From the NCBI GenBank assembly GCA_016223005.1, contig JACRPW010000076.1:1-35195 (forward strand): a DNA stretch of 35,195 bases, read 5' to 3'. The notes beneath the pieces were generated by a model. It saw only the letters and a list, made by a program, of their open reading frames with translations. It had not been told where the DNA came from and made no database searches. Every line of letters starts with the position of its first letter. Positions within the stretch are counted from its first letter, which is position 1. The position numbers were made by a program, and so were the translations under genes. The stretch comes from Deltaproteobacteria bacterium (GTDB lineage Bacteria; Desulfobacterota; GWC2-55-46; UBA9637; GWC2-42-11). Below, one piece after another: positions 27,397 to 34,952 of the stretch.

Positions 27397-28625
27397 TGAA
27401 AAACATTAAAAGATTTTTCACTGCTAAAATAGCCGTAACTCAAGCCTTCAGGCTTGACTTTTTCAAGGCTAAAGCCTTGAGTTACACTACTATAGTGTTA
27501 GCATTACTTATTATCTCATCAGGCATTGTTGTAGCAGGCGACAGCCCAAGAGGATTATCAGCGCTCCCATCCAATCCTCCGATACCAACAGACAACCCAT
27601 CAGGGACTAATGTCTATCCTTCAAAGATGGATAAAAAGCAGGAACTCGGTTATCTCCTGTTCTTTGACCCAAAGGTGTCAGGCGACGGCAGTATATCTTG
27701 TGCGGACTGCCATGACCCGAAACAGGGATGGGGGTTTGCCGACCCGATAAGCAGAGGGTATCCCGGCACAGTCCACTGGAGGAATTCTCAGACAGCAGTA
27801 AATTCAGGTTATCTTAATAAAATCTTCTGGGAAGGCGGCACAACAAGCCTTGAATCGCAGGCGCCTGCTGCTGCAGGCGGCGGTGTGGCAGGAAACGGCT
27901 CTCCTGATATGATGGAATCAAGGCTCAGGTTTTCACCTGAATATGTGAAGAGGTTTAAAGAGGTCTTTGGTTTAGAATGGCCGAATATGGACCATGCGTG
28001 GGATGCCATAGCTGCCTTTGAAAGATACCTCTCCCAACCAGATACACCCTTTGATAAATTTATGAGAGGTGATAAAAACGCACTCGCTTCAAAGGCACAG
28101 AAGGGCATGGAAATATTCAAAGGCAAGGCAAACTGTATTGCATGCCATAACGGACCCATGCTTTCTGATGAAAAGTTTTATGATATCGGCGTGGCGGATG
28201 CGCCTGAATTTGAAGAAAGCGGTCTCCAGCAGGTAACTGTTCGGTTTCAGCATTATTCAAAGGGTTCCTCTGAAGAGATTTACAGGACATCCAAGCATGA
28301 CCTGGGCATTTACTTTAAACAAAAAAGACTTGAAGATAGGGGTAAGTTCAGGATTGCACCGCTCAGATATTTAAAATATACAGCCCCTTATATGCACAAC
28401 GGCACGTTATTTACACTGGATGAGGTTATAGAGTTCTATAACAAGGGCGGCGGCGAGGACAGGTGGGGGAATAAGACAAAAATCCTGAAGCCTTTGAATC
28501 TCACAAAGGATGAAAAAGAGGCATTAAAGGAATTCCTCTTGTCAACCAGCGGAGAAGAAATCAGGCTTCCTGTGCCAAAGGTTCCTGACTATGCGCCAAT
28601 GGCAGACTGGCAGCCGAAAAAATAA
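27396..28625 (+). CDS. Di-heme cytochrome c peroxidase family protein, second copy (IdrP-like)
   Basis: The 409-residue protein starts at ATG 27396, which shares one base with the preceding stop codon and has gggggtg upstream. It has heme sites CADCH (102-106) and CIACH (247-251) and the block YMHNGTLFTLDEVIEFYNKG. It is a diverged relative of the first peroxidase; the GGTTSLESQAPAAAGGGVAG stretch is like that of bacterial peroxidases. The N-terminal part is unusual: the hydrophobic core (TTIVLALLIISSGIVVAG) begins only at residue 31, because a 51-base hairpin element is translated before it (residues 14-30). Export should still be possible. Confidence 0.9.
   Translation: MKNIKRFFTAKIAVTQAFRLDFFKAKALSYTTIVLALLIISSGIVVAGDSPRGLSALPSNPPIPTDNPSGTNVYPSKMDKKQELGYLLFFDPKVSGDGSISCADCHDPKQGWGFADPISRGYPGTVHWRNSQTAVNSGYLNKIFWEGGTTSLESQAPAAAGGGVAGNGSPDMMESRLRFSPEYVKRFKEVFGLEWPNMDHAWDAIAAFERYLSQPDTPFDKFMRGDKNALASKAQKGMEIFKGKANCIACHNGPMLSDEKFYDIGVADAPEFEESGLQQVTVRFQHYSKGSSEEIYRTSKHDLGIYFKQKRLEDRGKFRIAPLRYLKYTAPYMHNGTLFTLDEVIEFYNKGGGEDRWGNKTKILKPLNLTKDEKEALKEFLLSTSGEEIRLPVPKVPDYAPMADWQPKK
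27435..27485. repeat. 51-bp twin-hairpin REP-like element inside the peroxidase gene
   Basis: The element begins gtaactcaag and ends cttgagttac. It contains two hairpins: caagcc-ttca-ggcttg and caaggc-taaa-gccttg. It is 17 codons long, is read in frame (VTQAFRLDFFKAKALSY) and sits between the start codon and the signal-peptide core. A sister copy of the same 51-base length and architecture is intergenic at 32282-32332. Confidence 0.88.
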
Positions 28626-28633
28626 TGATAGAA

Positions 28634-28702
28634 CAGGCAATGGGCAATAGGCAATAGGTAATAGGTAATACCCATAGCCCATAGCCTATAACCTATAGCC
28701 TG
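28634..28702. repeat. Imperfect long hairpin between the second peroxidase and the Rieske gene
   Basis: This is a series of caatagg-type units that turns into the inverse cctatagcc units, with outer arms caggc and gcctg. It covers nearly the whole gap up to the ribosome binding site gggaggtg. A related element lies at 29270-29345. Confidence 0.65.
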
Positions 28703-28728
28703 ATTTAAACAAGGGAGGTGAAATTTAA

Positions 28729-29265
28729 ATGGATAATACAAATCAGAAAGATTGTTTAACCTCATGTCTTACCACCCGCAGAGAGTTTCTGTTTTTAAGC
28801 GGCGCTGCCACAGCCACTATTATGCTTACAGGCATACCCGGTTTAGGCACTAAAGAGGTTCAGGCGGTTGTATCTAAATATCCAAGGATGAAGATTGGAA
28901 AACTCAGCGCCCTTAAACAGGATATGCCTGTTGCATTTACATATCCGACACAGGATATAAGGAATATCCTTGTTAAACTTGGGACCCCGGCAGGCGGCGG
29001 TGTTGGCTCAAACAATGATGTAGTCGCCTTCAACCCTGTCTGCACGCACATGGGCGGGCCAATGGAAACAGCATATAAGGCAGAATATAAAATCCTCGGC
29101 CAGTGCCCGTTCCATCAGTCAACCTTTGACCTGACAAGGCACGGCATGATTATAAGCGGTCATGCAACAGAAAGTCTGCCTCAGATATTGCTGGAGACAG
29201 AAGGCGATGACATATATGCGACTGCGGTTATAGGGTTGGTTTATGGAAGGAATAGCAATGTTTGA
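28729..29265 (+). CDS. idrB: Tat-exported Rieske subunit of an IdrB/AioB-type oxidoreductase
   Basis: The 178-residue protein has a twin-arginine signal (TTRREFLFLSG, Arg17-Arg18), then a Rieske fold. The [2Fe-2S] ligands are Cys105 and His107 (CTHMGG) and Cys126 and His129 (CPFH). The two disulfide cysteines of many Rieske proteins are replaced by Gly110 and Phe128. The end, ATESLPQILLETEG with GLVYGRNSNV, matches the small subunit of arsenite oxidase and its iodate reductase relative. It passes electrons between the molybdenum subunit and periplasmic carriers and carries the partner out through Tat. gggaggtg precedes the ATG. The alternative name is aioB. Confidence 0.88.
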   Translation: MDNTNQKDCLTSCLTTRREFLFLSGAATATIMLTGIPGLGTKEVQAVVSKYPRMKIGKLSALKQDMPVAFTYPTQDIRNILVKLGTPAGGGVGSNNDVVAFNPVCTHMGGPMETAYKAEYKILGQCPFHQSTFDLTRHGMIISGHATESLPQILLETEGDDIYATAVIGLVYGRNSNV

Positions 29266-29269
29266 AAAA

Positions 29270-29345
29270 CAGGCAATTGGCGATAGGTGAGAGGCAATAG
29301 GCAAAAGAAAAAACCTATAGCCTATAGCCCATTGCCCATAGCCTG
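29270..29345. repeat. Imperfect long hairpin between the Rieske and molybdoenzyme genes
   Basis: The design is the same as at 28634-28702: it begins caggcaat, carries caatagg units, then the inverse cctatagcc units, and ends gcctg. It fills the gap before the aaaaggaggtg ribosome binding site of the large-subunit gene. Confidence 0.65.
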
Positions 29346-29369
29346 TATTTAAAAAGGAGGTGTAAATTC

Positions 29370-32132
29370 ATGGCAACACCATATTATATACCAGAAGACA
29401 GGGTTCCTCTTCCGCCGCCGAATGCAGAGATCTTTACAACATGCTGCGACTACTGCATTGTGGCATGCGGATATAAGGTTTACCGCTGGCCCGTAGGGAG
29501 TGAAGGGGGGCAGAAGGCGAATGAAAATGCATTTAAAAAGAATTTTCCTGTAGGTCCGCTTGGAAGGTGGGTAAGTCCGAATCAGCACAATATAGTAATA
29601 GCAAACGGCAAACCGCATCATGTTATTGTCGTCCCTGACGAGGGCACAGAGGCAGTCAACCTGACAGGCGATGGGAGTATAAGAGGCGGATGTATTGCAC
29701 AAAAGGTCTATAACCCTAGCAAGCCTACAAGAGACAGGCTCCAGAGACCAATGGTCAGGATATATGATACCTTGATGCCTGTTTCATGGGACTTTGCCCT
29801 TGATGTTGCGGCAGAGGTTTCAAATCATGTCCTCAAAAATCACGGCGAACATGCTTGGGCATGCAAGACCATGAGTTATCAGTTCATGGAAAATCTCTAT
29901 GCCATTACCAGATTTGCCTTAAAAGACATAAATACGCCTGCATTTACATGGCATGATTCCCCTGCGGCTGGCGAGGAATCAGCAGGCGTGGCATTCGCAG
30001 GCTTTCAGACCTTTGGTCCCGGTTACTGGGACAGGGCAAATGCAGATGTTTTGTTCATATCAGGCACAGACCCGTTTGAGACAAAGACGATTCTCTGGAA
30101 TGAATGGATAATGCCCGCGATTCAGAAAAAGAAGATGAAGGTCATTATGGTCCTGCCGAGAAAGACCGCAGGCGCTGCTTATGCAGAGGCAAACGGCGGA
30201 TTATTCCTTGATGTCTATCCGGGGACAGATGCAATCCTTTATAATGCCATTGCCAGAGTTATTGTTGAGAACAAGGGAGAGGATATGGATTTCATAAAGA
30301 ACTGGACATCCAATTTCTCTTTGCCTCAGTGGGAGACAGAATCCGGTTTTGGAAGAGGCACAAGGAACACACACTGGCAGTGGATAACCACATGGGGAAA
30401 ACTTGCTGCAAAGGGTTATGATGACTGGAAGGCATGGCTTCTGGGTGAAAAGGAGATTGAGATCAATAAGGCATCAGAAATAACAGGTGTATCTGTTGAA
30501 AAGATTAAAAAGGCTGCTGAGATGCTTTCTAATGCTGATGGTAAGAAGAAGGTCTCCTTTGGTTATGAAAAGGGCAACTACTGGTCAAATAACTATCTGA
30601 ACACAGCGTCGCTTGGCTCTTTGGCGCTCTTAACAGGGTGCGGAAACAGACCAGGCAGGCAGTTAGGCAGGTTCGGCGGACATCAGAGGGGTGGCGTTGG
30701 CGGAGGAAACTATCCCGGCAATAAGTCTGCTGATAAATTCGGAGGCAGGAGAAGGCTTACGCTTGATGTGGACAGGTGGCTTGAGTCAGGGCATGTCCGG
30801 TTTGCATGGGTTGTTGGAAACACATGGATGAGCGCTATGACAGGGTCGCAGGGTCTAATGGATAGCTTCAACAGGCTCACCCGCCAGAATCCTAATCAGG
30901 TAATGAGTCTTGCAAAAGAGGATGTTATAAACACCCTTAAAAATAGGGTTGACAGCGGCGGCATGGTGGTAGTTGACCAGGATATCTATCTAAGAGACCC
31001 GGTTGGCGCCAAGTATGCTGATATTGTCCTTCCTGCAGCCACATGGGGAGAAGAGGACTTTCTCCGTGCAAACGGCGAGAGAAGGTTAAGACTCTATCAG
31101 AAGTTCTATGATGCGCCTGGAGAGGCAAGGCCTGACTGGTGGATAGTCGCAAAGTGGGCAAAGAAGATGGGGTTTGAAGGCTATGACTGGAAGGACTCTA
31201 ATGATGTTGCAACAGAGATGTCCAGATTCACCAGAGGCCGTCAGGACAATAACTTTGATGCCCTTACATGGATAGCAAAGAAGAAGGGAATCAAAGTTCA
31301 TGACCTCATCCGCAAATTTGGCACAACGGGCATCCAGTGTCCTGTTGTTGTAGTAGATGAGGATTACAAGTATGACAGGCCTGGCGCAGAATACACAATG
31401 CCAAAGGCGATGAGGGATTCCAATGACCTTAAGGCAGACGGCTTAAAGGTTATTGGCGTGGCAAGGCTTATTGACTCTGAGTGGAAACTGCCTGACACCC
31501 ATTTCGGAGAAAGGTATATTGACCCTAAGAACCTTGTGGCATTCAATACCCAGTCAGGAAAGGCAAACTGGCTCAAGTCGCCGTGGGATGTATTCTCTGA
31601 CTTCTTTGATTTTATAAAGCCAAAGGAGGATGAACTCTGGGTTACTAACGGCAGAGTAAACGAAATATGGCAGTCAGGATTTGATGATGTGGAAAGAAGA
31701 CCATATATCACGCAGAGGTTCCCTGAAAACTTTATTGAAATCCATCCTGACGATGCAAAGACAAGGGGCATTGAGAGCGGGGATATGGTTACTGCTTCCA
31801 GCAACAGGGTTGCGGTATGGAAGGATTCCAATATGGGGACAAATGCCCTTGACACCAAATTCAGCAACCTGGTGAAGACGGGTCATATCAAGATGACCAG
31901 CGCCAGCGTTACTGCTGTGGCAATAGTAACACCTGCTGTTAAAAAGGGCGTGTCATTTATGTACTTCCTGCACCCAACACAGCCTGCTAATTCACTTGCG
32001 CCAAGGGTGGTTGATCCGCTTACAAACCAGTATCGTTATAAACTTGGCGTGGGCAAGGTTAAGAAAATCGGCGAGTCTCCTTACAAGAATGAGTTCCGCG
32101 CCATGACATTTGCAAGAAGGGATATAGTGTAA
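29370..32132 (+). CDS. idrA: Molybdopterin oxidoreductase of the AioA/IdrA family, probable iodate reductase large subunit
   Basis: The 920-residue periplasmic catalytic subunit carries bis-MGD molybdenum and a [3Fe-4S] cluster: Cys26, Cys29 and Cys33 (CDYCIVAC), with Ser103 (GSIRGG) where a fourth Cys would stand. Its start, EDRVPLPPPNAE, is typical of arsenite oxidase relatives. Residues equivalent to the arsenite pocket appear kept: His195 and Glu203 (WHDSPAAGEES) and Arg434 and His438 (RFGGH). The QEGY that often follows in AioA is QRGG here. No signal peptide is present, so export should ride on the Tat signal of the Rieske partner. Two adjacent di-heme peroxidases favour iodate reductase; arsenite oxidase (aioA) is the alternative. 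It is about 90 residues longer than typical AioA. Confidence 0.85.
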   Translation: MATPYYIPEDRVPLPPPNAEIFTTCCDYCIVACGYKVYRWPVGSEGGQKANENAFKKNFPVGPLGRWVSPNQHNIVIANGKPHHVIVVPDEGTEAVNLTGDGSIRGGCIAQKVYNPSKPTRDRLQRPMVRIYDTLMPVSWDFALDVAAEVSNHVLKNHGEHAWACKTMSYQFMENLYAITRFALKDINTPAFTWHDSPAAGEESAGVAFAGFQTFGPGYWDRANADVLFISGTDPFETKTILWNEWIMPAIQKKKMKVIMVLPRKTAGAAYAEANGGLFLDVYPGTDAILYNAIARVIVENKGEDMDFIKNWTSNFSLPQWETESGFGRGTRNTHWQWITTWGKLAAKGYDDWKAWLLGEKEIEINKASEITGVSVEKIKKAAEMLSNADGKKKVSFGYEKGNYWSNNYLNTASLGSLALLTGCGNRPGRQLGRFGGHQRGGVGGGNYPGNKSADKFGGRRRLTLDVDRWLESGHVRFAWVVGNTWMSAMTGSQGLMDSFNRLTRQNPNQVMSLAKEDVINTLKNRVDSGGMVVVDQDIYLRDPVGAKYADIVLPAATWGEEDFLRANGERRLRLYQKFYDAPGEARPDWWIVAKWAKKMGFEGYDWKDSNDVATEMSRFTRGRQDNNFDALTWIAKKKGIKVHDLIRKFGTTGIQCPVVVVDEDYKYDRPGAEYTMPKAMRDSNDLKADGLKVIGVARLIDSEWKLPDTHFGERYIDPKNLVAFNTQSGKANWLKSPWDVFSDFFDFIKPKEDELWVTNGRVNEIWQSGFDDVERRPYITQRFPENFIEIHPDDAKTRGIESGDMVTASSNRVAVWKDSNMGTNALDTKFSNLVKTGHIKMTSASVTAVAIVTPAVKKGVSFMYFLHPTQPANSLAPRVVDPLTNQYRYKLGVGKVKKIGESPYKNEFRAMTFARRDIV

Positions 32133-32236
32133 AAATGCAAAAATCAAATCTCAAAAATCAAAATTAAGGAATTCATTTTTAGATTTTGTTCTTCTCACCC
32201 TTCCCCTCCTCCTAAAGCGGTTGGGATGAGAATCAA

Positions 32237-32270
32237 GCGGGCAAGGGCTACTGCCTTTGCCCGCTTTTTA
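32237..32270 (+). terminator. Intrinsic terminator of the redox operon
   Basis: The stem gcgggcaagggc (32237-32248) pairs with gcctttgcccgc (32253-32264), with one mismatch-type pair, and five T follow. It ends the transcription unit that begins at 25290. Confidence 0.92.
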
Positions 32271-32281
32271 TGTGATTAACT

Positions 32282-32332
32282 GTAACTCAAGGCTTTAGCC
32301 TTGATTGTATCAAACCTAAAGGTTTGAGTTAC
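32282..32332. repeat. Intergenic copy of the 51-bp twin-hairpin element
   Basis: It begins gtaactcaaggc and ends ggtttgagttac, with inner hairpins caaggc-ttta-gccttg and tcaaacc-taaa-ggtttga. Length, ends and layout equal those of the copy inside the peroxidase gene (27435-27485). The right half matches the palindrome of the array at 17170-17400. Confidence 0.88.
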
Positions 32333-32376
32333 GTTGTTGGTATCCTTATCTTTGTTAGGCTCGCACATTTTTTGGG

Positions 32377-34356
32377 ATGAACACAACACTTGCAAAAAAT
32401 AAAATTGATATGTATTCGCACTGCTTAGAAAAAGAGGCGGTCTGCGCTGTTGCCTCTGCTATGGAAAGCGGTGATGAGAGGGTAAGGTGTTTTGGCGCAA
32501 GGGCGCTTGGGATATTAAAGCATGATGAAGGGGTAAACTTTCTCATGAAGTATCTAAATGACCCTGATCCTGATGTGCGGTGCGATGCTGCTATGGCGCT
32601 TGGTGAAATAGGGGATGAAAGCGCTGTACCTTATCTTATTAAGGCGTTTGATGATGATGATTGCATGGTAAAGGTTTCTGTTGTAGATGCCCTTTCAAAG
32701 ACAGGTGATGCAAATGCAGTGGAACCGCTTATAAATGCAATAACCTCAACCCCTGTTCTTTCAGATGCACTCGGAGACCTTTCATGGGATTACAGATGGG
32801 ATATACAGGAAAAGGCTATTTCTGCGTTGGGCAGGATAAAAGATACAAGGCCTGTCCCTGCAGGTATTAAGCAGGGAGCAGTTCAGGCGCTTATAGGATT
32901 TCTTAAAGACGAAGATATGGAGGGCATGCAAGGCGTCATATTCAAATCCCTTATACAGCAGGGCGCTCAAAAAGGGATTGAGGCAGTGGCAAGTTATCTG
33001 AAAGATAAAGATGTTTCGGTCAGGAGAAAGGCTGCAAGCGCATTTACCCATGCAGCTCATCCTCAGGTTCTTGAGTATCTTACTGATGCCCTGATAGATG
33101 AGGATAGTCTTGTCCGGGTGAACGCTGTCCGGATTATAGGAAAACTCGGCGCAGAAAGGGATATTGTCCCTCTTGTTCTTCTGCTCAAGGATGAAGATGA
33201 AGAGGTTCGCATAGAGTCTATAAAGGCAATTGCGAAGATAATGGACAGCAGGCTTGCCCCTGCAGGCAGTGAGCAGGGGGCAGTAAAACATATTCTACCG
33301 CTGCTTAATGATAAGAGCAGCGCAGTTAAGAAAATAGCAGTTGAACTTCTTGGCAAAATGTCTAATCCCGAAGGCATTGAATCGCTGATTAAGATTTCAA
33401 ATGATGCAGATGAGGATATATGCAGTGAGATAGTTTCTGTTTTGGGAAGATATGAGGATGAAAGGGCAAAGGATGTAATACTTGGTATCGTCAGTGGTAA
33501 AGATAAACCTTCCTTTGTCAGAAATAAGGCTCTGCGGTTGTTAAAAATCAATGAAGACAGAAAGGGATTAGACTCTGTCCTTGAAGTTATAAAGGATCCG
33601 GATGCAGACAAACTCATTAAACAAGCAGCATTTGAATGCCTGAAGAGGGCAGATGAAAAAATAGCAGTGGATGCTGTTTTGGAACTTTTGGACTGCGAGG
33701 ATGTAAACATCAAGGTTTCTATCGCAAAACTCCTTAAAGAGTTTAAAGATATTAAACATGTCCCTGCAGGTATTAAGCAGGGAGCAGAGAGGATTCTTCT
33801 GGATTTTTTGAATAATGAAAATGGTGATGTAAAAAAACAGTCGGCAATCTCCCTTGCATACAGGGGCAATGATGCAGGGCTGGATATAATAAGAGAGATT
33901 ATAAAAGGCGCTAAAGGCGGGTTAACTAATGAGATATGTGAAGCGGTTAAAAATATAAAGAACGAAAAGGGCATAGAACTATTGATGTCTTGTATGGAAA
34001 GCGAAGACCCGTTTTTAAGATATGCCGCTGTTAAATCTGTTGGCAATGCAGGATGTAAAGAAGCGGTCAATTCACTCATAAGACTTCTTGACGATGAAAA
34101 TAAGGATGTCCGGAGAGAGGCGGTTACTGCCCTTGGTAAAATTGGCAATGAAAGCGTATTGCTGCTTCTGGTCTCACGGCTTTATGATTATGAAAGGTTT
34201 AATGATATGAGGCGGGATATAACCTTTGCCTGTAAAAATATAAACGAGGTTCAAACAGTAAGACTTATTCTGGATACGCTTAATGACAAAGACAGGAAAG
34301 ATGACCATTGGACTTGCATAGAGGCATTGTCTGTTATTTATGGGGGATATGAGTGA
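32377..34356 (+). CDS. HEAT-repeat (PBS lyase HEAT-like) protein
   Basis: The 659-residue protein is a chain of about 17-20 HEAT repeats of ~31 residues, for example DPDPDVRCDAAMALGEIGDES and DENKDVRREAVTALGKIGNES. There is no signal peptide or enzyme motif, so it is probably a cytoplasmic scaffold or binding protein. Three repeats carry an extra nine residues containing PAGIKQG or PAGSEQG, encoded by 27-base hairpin insertions (near 32855, 33257 and 33761). A cytochrome c gene overlaps its stop (TGATG) and a bd-oxidase-like gene follows, so it may assist a respiratory complex. No strong ribosome binding site precedes the ATG. Confidence 0.88.
   Translation: MNTTLAKNKIDMYSHCLEKEAVCAVASAMESGDERVRCFGARALGILKHDEGVNFLMKYLNDPDPDVRCDAAMALGEIGDESAVPYLIKAFDDDDCMVKVSVVDALSKTGDANAVEPLINAITSTPVLSDALGDLSWDYRWDIQEKAISALGRIKDTRPVPAGIKQGAVQALIGFLKDEDMEGMQGVIFKSLIQQGAQKGIEAVASYLKDKDVSVRRKAASAFTHAAHPQVLEYLTDALIDEDSLVRVNAVRIIGKLGAERDIVPLVLLLKDEDEEVRIESIKAIAKIMDSRLAPAGSEQGAVKHILPLLNDKSSAVKKIAVELLGKMSNPEGIESLIKISNDADEDICSEIVSVLGRYEDERAKDVILGIVSGKDKPSFVRNKALRLLKINEDRKGLDSVLEVIKDPDADKLIKQAAFECLKRADEKIAVDAVLELLDCEDVNIKVSIAKLLKEFKDIKHVPAGIKQGAERILLDFLNNENGDVKKQSAISLAYRGNDAGLDIIREIIKGAKGGLTNEICEAVKNIKNEKGIELLMSCMESEDPFLRYAAVKSVGNAGCKEAVNSLIRLLDDENKDVRREAVTALGKIGNESVLLLLVSRLYDYERFNDMRRDITFACKNINEVQTVRLILDTLNDKDRKDDHWTCIEALSVIYGGYE
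32853..32881. repeat. In-frame hairpin element 1 in the HEAT-repeat gene
   Basis: The stem tccctgc/gcaggga (32855-32861 and 32871-32877) surrounds aggtattaa. It is translated as VPAGIKQGA. The 29 bases here are identical to those at 33759-33787, although the flanking repeats differ. Confidence 0.85.
33255..33281. repeat. In-frame hairpin element 2 in the HEAT-repeat gene
   Basis: The stem cccctgc/gcagggg (33257-33263 and 33273-33279) surrounds aggcagtga and is translated as APAGSEQGA. The stem changed on both sides relative to the other two copies, which keeps the pairing. Confidence 0.82.
33759..33787. repeat. In-frame hairpin element 3 in the HEAT-repeat gene
   Basis: The stem tccctgc/gcaggga (33761-33767 and 33777-33783) is translated as VPAGIKQGA. 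It is identical over 29 bases to element 1. Confidence 0.85.
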
Positions 34357-34922
34357 TGAAAACTCAAAACCATGCCCCCGAGTGTTTCTATCGGGGGTCA
34401 AAACTCTTAACCCTTTCTTTAGCCCTGTTTCTTTTTATCAACTGGCATGGCAGTGGTTTTGCAGCTGAGAGTAAAAAGGGTGTTATCAATATAAAGAGAG
34501 GCAAAGAGATTTACCATGAAAGGTGCGCTGCATGCCATGGTATAGACGGCAATCCTATTTTGCCAGCATCGCCAAATTTTGCAAAAGGCGAGAGGATGGA
34601 GAAACCTGATAAGGAACTTCTTAATACTATTAAACACGGCAAAAACCTTATGCCCCCATGGAAAGATGTTCTGACCGAAGAAGAAATTAAGGATGCATTG
34701 ACGTTCGTAAGGCTCGTGGCTGGAGAAAAGGCGTTTGACGAGAAGTGTGCAAAATGTCATAGCAGCAGCATCCCAAAACTGCGGGCTGATGTGCCAGATA
34801 CTAAAACCCTTAAAAACTCTCAGGGACAATTAGACATCTGTCGCGGGTGTGAAATAGAAAAGGAGATGACGAATGAGGAATTGATAGAGGTCATTAAGTA
34901 TATGAGGACGTTGGGGAAATGA
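34356..34922 (+). CDS. Periplasmic di-heme cytochrome c
   Basis: The 188-residue protein has a signal peptide core (LLTLSLALFLFINWHGSGFA) and two heme c sites, CAACH (57-61) and CAKCH (131-135). NLMPPWKDVLTEEEIKDALTFVR supplies a Met ligand region typical of small cytochromes. A third CRGCE near the end lacks the heme His. The ATG at 34356 overlaps the HEAT-gene stop (TGATG); GTG at 34353 is also possible. The region before the hydrophobic core is lengthened by a hairpin (34375-34397) read as APECFYRG. It probably passes electrons to the bd-oxidase-like protein encoded next. Confidence 0.88.
   Translation: MKTQNHAPECFYRGSKLLTLSLALFLFINWHGSGFAAESKKGVINIKRGKEIYHERCAACHGIDGNPILPASPNFAKGERMEKPDKELLNTIKHGKNLMPPWKDVLTEEEIKDALTFVRLVAGEKAFDEKCAKCHSSSIPKLRADVPDTKTLKNSQGQLDICRGCEIEKEMTNEELIEVIKYMRTLGK
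34375..34397. repeat. Hairpin inside the signal-peptide region of the cytochrome c gene
   Basis: cccccga (34375-34381) and tcggggg (34391-34397) form a perfect seven-base stem with a nine-base loop, 17 bases after the ATG. It is coding, before the hydrophobic core of the signal peptide. Confidence 0.75.
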
Positions 34923-34952
34923 AAGAAAATTTATTACAGAAGGATGGGATAT

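Noticed and set aside
33063-34148. Long open frame (361 codons) on the minus strand
   Set aside because: It lies fully antisense to the clear HEAT-repeat gene, is rich in Ser, Leu and Ile as expected of a shadow frame, and has no recognisable domain.
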